Assembly (NCBI RefSeq): GCF_023283895.1
Contig: NZ_JAKILB010000004.1
Coordinates: 248,001-312,000, forward strand
Direction: 5' to 3'
From: Shewanella pneumatophori
Lineage (GTDB): Bacteria > Pseudomonadota > Gammaproteobacteria > Enterobacterales > Shewanellaceae
Length of the DNA stretch: 64,000 nt
Shown here: positions 59,901 to 64,000 of the stretch, piece after piece
How positions within the stretch are numbered: position 1 is the stretch's first letter
Layout of the letters: each line of letters begins with the position of its first letter
Position numbers and translations under genes: made by a program
Notes under the pieces: generated by a model
Databases searched by the model: none
What the model saw: the letters and a program-made list of their open reading frames with translations, nothing else
Told to the model about the DNA's origin: nothing

Positions 59901-62900
59901 TTTGGTTGCCTGAGCGGTGACGCCAATGTTTGCAGTCTGTTGTGCTGCAATTGTTATTTGTGGCTCTGCTGAGCTTTCCGTTTCGAATGAGTTAGCCATT
60001 TCGACTGAGCCAGCGGCCTTAATAGGTTTAACTTGGTTGACCACTGTCGATGCTGTCGCTTGCGCCAATTTCTGAGTAATGCTTTCAAGGCTTGCAAGCG
60101 GTGTATCAACAATATGCTGGTAGATATCACGGCCACCTAAGGTGACTTGCTTAACCAGTTGGTGTTTAGCATCGGATTTAAGCTCATTGCTTAAACGCGC
60201 GGTTAATGCTTGTTGTTCGCTCGCTGTTTGGCTAATCAACAGCTGTGATAATTGGTTTTCACTGATATTGTTGATAAGCGCGCAATTGGCTTTATTGGTT
60301 TGGGCTACAGTATTTAAGTTAAGTAAGCCGTGTAATAGGCTTGCCATACCCGCTGCAGCAAAGCAGTGACCAACACGCTGCTCTGCAGCAGTGTGAGTCA
60401 CTTGAGAGCTAACTATTGGCGCTAATTGAATTTGGCTAGCAGGCGCTGCCATAGTTTCAATCACTTTAACCTTATTAAAGTCTGTGGCAGTTTGGCTCAG
60501 TAGCTTGTCGGTAGCCAACGCTGTTTCGGCAGTTTTAGCAAAGCCAAGTGCATCAATTTGGCCGTATGAGCAGCCCGATGTAGCTTCATTTTTAACAAGC
60601 ACGACCGCGCCAGCACCTTCACCGACATTCCAGCTTGCTGATGTTGGATTAAGGCTTGCTTCGAGGTTTGGCTCAATGGCTACAGGTGCAATGGCATTTT
60701 TAAGAATGACTTGCTCAAAGCTACCAGAGAGATCGACCGCTGCAATCACCACCGCATCTAGGTTATCCTCCATGATGAGGTTTTGCGCCACATCGATACA
60801 GCGGCTCACAGATTGCTCTGCTGCTGAAATAGTGAAGGCTGGGCCATTAAAGTCCCATAGTGACGCCACGCGTGACGCCATAATATTACCAATAAAGCTG
60901 GTGTACTGATTGAGCTTGGCAGCATCAAGCACGCTGTCCATGGCGATGGCTTCAAGCGCTTGGTATTCATCCGTTGATAAACTCACGCCCATGGCGGCAA
61001 GACTTTGCGCTAATTGAGTATGCAAGTTAACCCGGCCGCGGAACTGATGCAGTTCAAGCTCAGTTTCCATTGCCACTAATACAGCTACTTTTTGCCCCGG
61101 CTCAAGCTTGGCATCACGAATGGCTTCGTCTGTTACTCGCATTAGCATTAGCTGCTGTGAGATCAAACGGTCATCTTCGTTTGGCGGCAGTTTAAAGCGT
61201 AAAAAGTCCAGCTCGAAGTTATCAACATAAGCACCTTTTGGCGCAGATGCTAAGCCAAATTCAGCTAACAGTTCACTGTGCTTTTCAAGGCCTTTCCAGC
61301 GCTTTTTCGGCAGTTCGATAAAGCCATTCCCATCTTGGGTCACAGCATTGTTGAGTGCATTAATGCTGCTAAGAGGCCCAAAGTGCGAGGCAAGGCCAAC
61401 CACTTTTAGCGGCTCAGCTTGACGCGGTACTTGAGTGGCTTCTGCCTTTACTGTTCCTTTGCCGTTGTATGACTCAAGCAACAGATGGGCGTTACAGCCA
61501 CCAAAGCCAAATACCGATACGCCTGCGTGACGGGTTCTTACACCAAAATGATTATTCGATGGCTTATCTGGCCAGCCTTGAACCATGCTAGGCAGGGTTG
61601 GTTTACCGAAGAGTTTTTTCGGCGAAGCGATAGCATCACTAATATTGATACTTGGCGGCAGGTAACCTTCTTTCATGGCGAAGATCATCTTCATGATCCC
61701 CGGCATGCCCGCTGCAGTTAATAGGTGGCCTAAGTTAGACTTAGCTGAGCCAATTAACGGTGCATCGGTGCCTTGCAGCTTGTCTTCAAAGAAGGTTTCC
61801 ATTGAAGTGAGCTCAATTTTATCGCCAAGCGGTGTGCCTGTTGCGTGGCACTCAATCACTTCAATGTCTTTTGGCTCAATGTCACTGGCAGCATAAGCAC
61901 GTTCAAAGGCCTTCACCTGACCTTTTGGATTAGGGCTTAATACAAACTGGCCTTTACCGTCGTTTGATAGACCTACGCCGCTAACAACCGCATAGATTTT
62001 GTCATTGTCGCGCTCGGCATCTTCAAGACGTTTAAGCACTAATACGCCAGCGCCTTCGCCAGCAAACAAACCTTTACTGCTGGCATCAAACGGTACTGAG
62101 ATACCATGGTCTGGGTAGGCGTGGAAGATTGAGAATCCCATATTAATAAAGAAAGGATCCGCGCCAGATACTGCGCCTGCTAGCATGATATCGGCTTTGC
62201 CAGTGCTTAGGTAATCGCAGGCAAGCTTTAATGAGTAAACCGAACTAGCACAGGCAGCATCTAGGCTTAGTTGTGCGCCGCCAAGGCCAAGTGCATCGGC
62301 CACCACTTTTGAGCTGTTATGGGCAATGGCACCATTGGCTGCATTTAGGCTGCTCTCATTTGCCGCGCGAGCGGTATGAGCATTAGTTGGGCTTAGCTTA
62401 AATGCCTTTACGCCTAGTTTATCTTGCAGGGCTTTTTCAACGGCGCTGTGATAAATTGGCAAAAACAGATCGTTTGAGCGGGTAGTTGGGAACGACAGCG
62501 CGCCCATGACTACACCTGCGCGGCTTAAATCAGCGCCGTTGATATCAATACCAGCATCAATTAGTGCGTTACGGCTAGTATCGAGCGCCCAAAGGAAGCT
62601 GTCGTCCAAGCCATTTAAGCTTTGCTCCGGCAATTTGTAGCCTGCAGCATTAAAGCTGAAGTTCTCAATGTAGCCGCCTTTATTACAATAAAAACGGTCA
62701 GATTGGCCTTGCACACCTTGATAATCTTGGCTGTTAGCGCCGAGTTTTTCGTTAGTTAAGGTGCTGCGAGAGTCGCGTTTATCCAGCAAATTCTGCCAAA
62801 ATTCTTGCGGGGTTTTAGCGTCTGGATACAGAGTGGCTAAACCGACAATGGCGATTTTGCTTTGCTTACTGGTTTTACTTGCCTGAGATGCGCCTTTCTG

Positions 62901-62942
62901 GTTGGCAGAAAGGTGGTTAGAAGCATTGTCTGGTAATGACAT
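56925..62942 (-). CDS. pfaC: PfaC, ketosynthase-chain length factor-dehydratase polyketide-type synthase
   Basis: The protein has 2005 residues. Domains in order: ketosynthase (~30-480) with active-site Cys231 in DAACASS, then HATGTPLGDKIE and GSAKSNLGHL; chain length factor (~560-1010) with the Cys replaced (SAAEQS near 707); a low-complexity Thr/Gln/Val linker (~1050-1150); two FabA-like dehydratases with HFKGDQVMAGSLM near 1450 and HFHQDPVMPGSLG near 1905, where the His and Asp form the active sites. This order is specific for PfaC of EPA/DHA synthases. The ATG shares a base with the pfaB stop. Confidence 0.95.
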   Translation of the reverse strand: MSLPDNASNHLSANQKGASQASKTSKQSKIAIVGLATLYPDAKTPQEFWQNLLDKRDSRSTLTNEKLGANSQDYQGVQGQSDRFYCNKGGYIENFSFNAAGYKLPEQSLNGLDDSFLWALDTSRNALIDAGIDINGADLSRAGVVMGALSFPTTRSNDLFLPIYHSAVEKALQDKLGVKAFKLSPTNAHTARAANESSLNAANGAIAHNSSKVVADALGLGGAQLSLDAACASSVYSLKLACDYLSTGKADIMLAGAVSGADPFFINMGFSIFHAYPDHGISVPFDASSKGLFAGEGAGVLVLKRLEDAERDNDKIYAVVSGVGLSNDGKGQFVLSPNPKGQVKAFERAYAASDIEPKDIEVIECHATGTPLGDKIELTSMETFFEDKLQGTDAPLIGSAKSNLGHLLTAAGMPGIMKMIFAMKEGYLPPSINISDAIASPKKLFGKPTLPSMVQGWPDKPSNNHFGVRTRHAGVSVFGFGGCNAHLLLESYNGKGTVKAEATQVPRQAEPLKVVGLASHFGPLSSINALNNAVTQDGNGFIELPKKRWKGLEKHSELLAEFGLASAPKGAYVDNFELDFLRFKLPPNEDDRLISQQLMLMRVTDEAIRDAKLEPGQKVAVLVAMETELELHQFRGRVNLHTQLAQSLAAMGVSLSTDEYQALEAIAMDSVLDAAKLNQYTSFIGNIMASRVASLWDFNGPAFTISAAEQSVSRCIDVAQNLIMEDNLDAVVIAAVDLSGSFEQVILKNAIAPVAIEPNLEASLNPTSASWNVGEGAGAVVLVKNEATSGCSYGQIDALGFAKTAETALATDKLLSQTATDFNKVKVIETMAAPASQIQLAPIVSSQVTHTAAEQRVGHCFAAAGMASLLHGLLNLNTVAQTNKANCALINNISENQLSQLLISQTASEQQALTARLSNELKSDAKHQLVKQVTLGGRDIYQHIVDTPLASLESITQKLAQATASTVVNQVKPIKAAGSVEMANSFETESSAEPQITIAAQQTANIGVTAQATKRELGTPPMTTNTIANTANNLDKTLETVAGNTVASKVGSGDIVNFQQNQQLAQQAHLAFLESRSAGMKVADALLKQQLAQVTGQTIDNQALDTQAVDTQTSENVAIAAESPVQVTTPVQVTTPVQISVVELKPDHANVPPYTPPVPALKPCIWNYADLVEYAEGDIAKVFGSDYAIIDSYSRRVRLPTTDYLLVSRVTKLDATINQFKPCSMTTEYDIPVDAPYLVDGQIPWAVAVESGQCDLMLISYLGIDFENKGERVYRLLDCTLTFLGDLPRGGDTLRYDIKINNYARNGDTLLFFFSYECFVGDKMILKMDGGCAGFFTDEELADGKGVIRTEEEIKARSLVQKQRFNPLLDCPKTQFSYGDIHKLLTADIEGCFGPSHSGVHQPSLCFASEKFLMIEQVSKVDRTGGTWGLGLIEGHKQLEADHWYFPCHFKGDQVMAGSLMAEGCGQLLQFYMLHLGMHTQTKNGRFQPLENASQQVRCRGQVLPQSGVLTYRMEVTEIGFSPRPYAKANIDILLNGKAVVDFQNLGVMIKEEDECTRYPLLTESTTASTAQVNAQTSAKKVYKPASVNAPLMAQIPDLTKEPNKGVIPISHVEAPITPDYPNRVPDTVPFTPYHMFEFATGNIENCFGPEFSIYRGMIPPRTPCGDLQVTTRVIEVNGKRGDFKKPSSCIAEYEVPADAWYFDKNSHGAVMPYSILMEISLQPNGFISGYMGTTLGFPGLELFFRNLDGSGELLREVDLRGKTIRNDSRLLSTVMAGTNIIQSFSFELSTDGEPFYRGTAVFGYFKGDALKDQLGLDNGKVTQPWHVANGVAASTKVNLLDKSCRHFNAPANQPHYRLAGGQLNFIDSVEIVDNGGTEGLGYLYAERTIDPSDWFFQFHFHQDPVMPGSLGVEAIIETMQAYAISKDLGADFKNPKFGQILSNIKWKYRGQINPLNKQMSMDVSITSIKDEDGKKVITGNASLSKDGLRIYEVFDIAISIEESV
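59531..59575. repeat. 18-bp tandem repeat in the pfaC linker
   Basis: GAACAGGTGTTGTAACTT occurs twice in tandem (59531-59566) plus a diverged partial copy, encoding VTTPVQ repeats. Shorter 15-bp repeats (GAGTATCGA) lie just after, to about 59650. They fall in the non-catalytic linker between the chain length factor and first dehydratase. Confidence 0.85.
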
Positions 62943-64000
62943 TAGACTTCCCCTTGAAGTAAATGGTCTTGGTTAGACTCAAACTTGCTGTCAACATTTG
63001 CATGTGCTGCCAGCTGTTGGCTGGTCAATTGGCAAAGTGTTAGCTCGCGCTTGAGTCCATCAATAAATGGTTGCACCGATAATGGCACCTGATGGCTAAT
63101 TAATTGGCCAAGCGCTTTAATCACGCTGGTAATATCTTGGCTACCTTTTGCGTTCATAGGCACTGTGCAACAAGGTTGATGTTGTACACTGCTGGCACCA
63201 TCTTGTTTAACAATCTTGTCTATCAAGGTGCAGTTTTGTCTATCCGCGCCAATTTCAACAAACAGCTTAGCGCCTTGATGTTGGGCGTGATGTACTAGCG
63301 CGGTAAAGTCCAAGGTTTGGCAGAAGGTGTCGGCAATAGACTGAGCAACGACTTGGCTGCTAAGTGCTTGCTCACTCACCGTTTGCTTGGCAGTTAAATC
63401 AGCGGCGCTGATAAAGCTTATTTCACTAGGAAGCTCTGCTTTTAACGGTTGCAGATAAAAATCCATCACATTTTGATGCTCTTGCATCGCAGGCTGCGTA
63501 TGCATCGCCGTTACACGATTAGCTGCAATACCGCGTTTACCCAGTGCTGCAAGTAGCGCTTTACATTGGATTTCACAGCCAGCGATTACGCAGGTATCCC
63601 CTTGAATAATCGCGAGGTAAGCGTGTGGGTAATCTTTTAGCAAGGCTTCAATCGGCGCTGCTTCACTTCTAACCACAAAGCTATTCCACTGGATTTCCGC
63701 TGCGGTATCATCAAGCTGCCAAGCTTGTCTAACCGCGGTCAATTTGCCGGAAATAGCAGAAGTAAATAGCGGGTCGGTTTGGGTTTTGCTGATCAGCGCA
63801 TGCGGGTTTTGCCATACGCCTAAGCTTGCCCACATTGATGCTTCACCCATTGAGTAACCTAATGCAAAATTAGGCTTAATATTAAACTCATCGGTGAGCA
63901 GCTGAGTTAACAGGTAGCTGCTCCCCACGCCAGCAATGGCTAAGTCACCTAAGCTCATTTGGGCAGCATGTTTAGGGTCAAGATGATAGATATCTTCTGC
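62942..64000 (-). CDS. pfaB: PfaB, acyltransferase subunit of the polyunsaturated fatty acid synthase (5' end outside the window)
   Basis: The frame stays open to the right edge, so the N-terminal half is missing (PfaB is normally about 700 residues). The visible part is an acyltransferase domain with nucleophile Ser in FALGYSMGEASMWASLG and catalytic-region HTQPAMQ, then IGADRQNCTLIDKIV. PfaB helps to set the chain length and final product. Its last codon overlaps the pfaC start by one base (TAATG), showing translational coupling. pfaA should lie further right. Confidence 0.95.
   Translation of the reverse strand, partial: AEDIYHLDPKHAAQMSLGDLAIAGVGSSYLLTQLLTDEFNIKPNFALGYSMGEASMWASLGVWQNPHALISKTQTDPLFTSAISGKLTAVRQAWQLDDTAAEIQWNSFVVRSEAAPIEALLKDYPHAYLAIIQGDTCVIAGCEIQCKALLAALGKRGIAANRVTAMHTQPAMQEHQNVMDFYLQPLKAELPSEISFISAADLTAKQTVSEQALSSQVVAQSIADTFCQTLDFTALVHHAQHQGAKLFVEIGADRQNCTLIDKIVKQDGASSVQHQPCCTVPMNAKGSQDITSVIKALGQLISHQVPLSVQPFIDGLKRELTLCQLTSQQLAAHANVDSKFESNQDHLLQGEV

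Noticed and set aside
60484..60909. 141-codon plus-strand frame opposite pfaC
   Set aside because: It is fully inside pfaC, has Ser/Ala-rich random composition and no independent signals.

Overview
The window reads as chromosome of a marine gammaproteobacterium, almost certainly Shewanella. The strongest evidence is a pfa polyunsaturated fatty acid synthase cluster on the minus strand at the right end: partial pfaB, complete pfaC and complete pfaD. The rest of the gene set fits: two Fur-regulated TonB receptors, an AspT-family antiporter beside gadB, GltS, PepT, an RhlE-type helicase, a choice-of-anchor H protein, a short curlin-repeat amyloid-like protein and a YbaM homologue. No rRNA, tRNA or CRISPR array was seen.

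Layout. 0-1.4 kb: the 3' end of a Vsr-like nuclease that may be a PvuRts1I/AbaSI-type modification-dependent restriction enzyme, an orphan AbrB/MazE-type antitoxin-like gene and an ABM-fold monooxygenase. 1.8-5 kb: glutamate decarboxylase plus an AspT-type exchanger, a likely glutamate/GABA acid-stress pair. 5.4-7.4 kb: psuK-psuG pseudouridine salvage. 7.4-9.7 kb: a 564-residue curlin-repeat protein and a long 5' region with inverted repeats. 9.7-25 kb: housekeeping and conserved genes (gltS, NUDIX, trmK-like, pepT, fetB-like, outer-membrane protein, ybaM, DUF599, ABC1 kinase, LRR-kinase, DUF3300), ending with a PhoP/PhoQ-like two-component operon led by a PepSY gene.

25.4-29.8 kb is an accessory island, bounded by two inverted copies of the same non-coding repeat. 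All its genes lie on the minus strand: an unknown 300-residue protein, a KAP P-loop NTPase cut short at a repeated motif, a glycine-zipper-like small protein and a DUF2971 protein. A well-formed attC-like site lies directly after the DUF2971 stop codon. This looks like integron-cassette material without an integrase in view. The unknown gene and the broken KAP gene both end in the same roughly 21-bp motif, with the stop codon inside it.

30-38 kb: an anchored surface protein, then convergent TonB receptors each with a Fur-box-like site, and an exported M20 peptidase. 38-46 kb: a ToxR/CadC-like periplasmic protein without its DNA-binding domain, rhlE, and a translationally coupled five-gene operon (CMD, VOC, two small DMT transporters, RedY-like) next to a LysR regulator and another VOC gene. 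46-54.8 kb: penicillin acylase-family hydrolase, a LysR regulator divergent from a DSD1/ornithine-cyclodeaminase-like gene pair, an orphan type IV pilin-like gene, and a CHASE4-like/GGDEF cyclase whose membrane helix is encoded upstream of its first ordinary start codon. 55-64 kb: the pfa cluster, with a 66-nt imperfect palindrome between pfaC and pfaD.

Coordinates and starts were read by eye. No similarity search, structure prediction or composition statistic was run.
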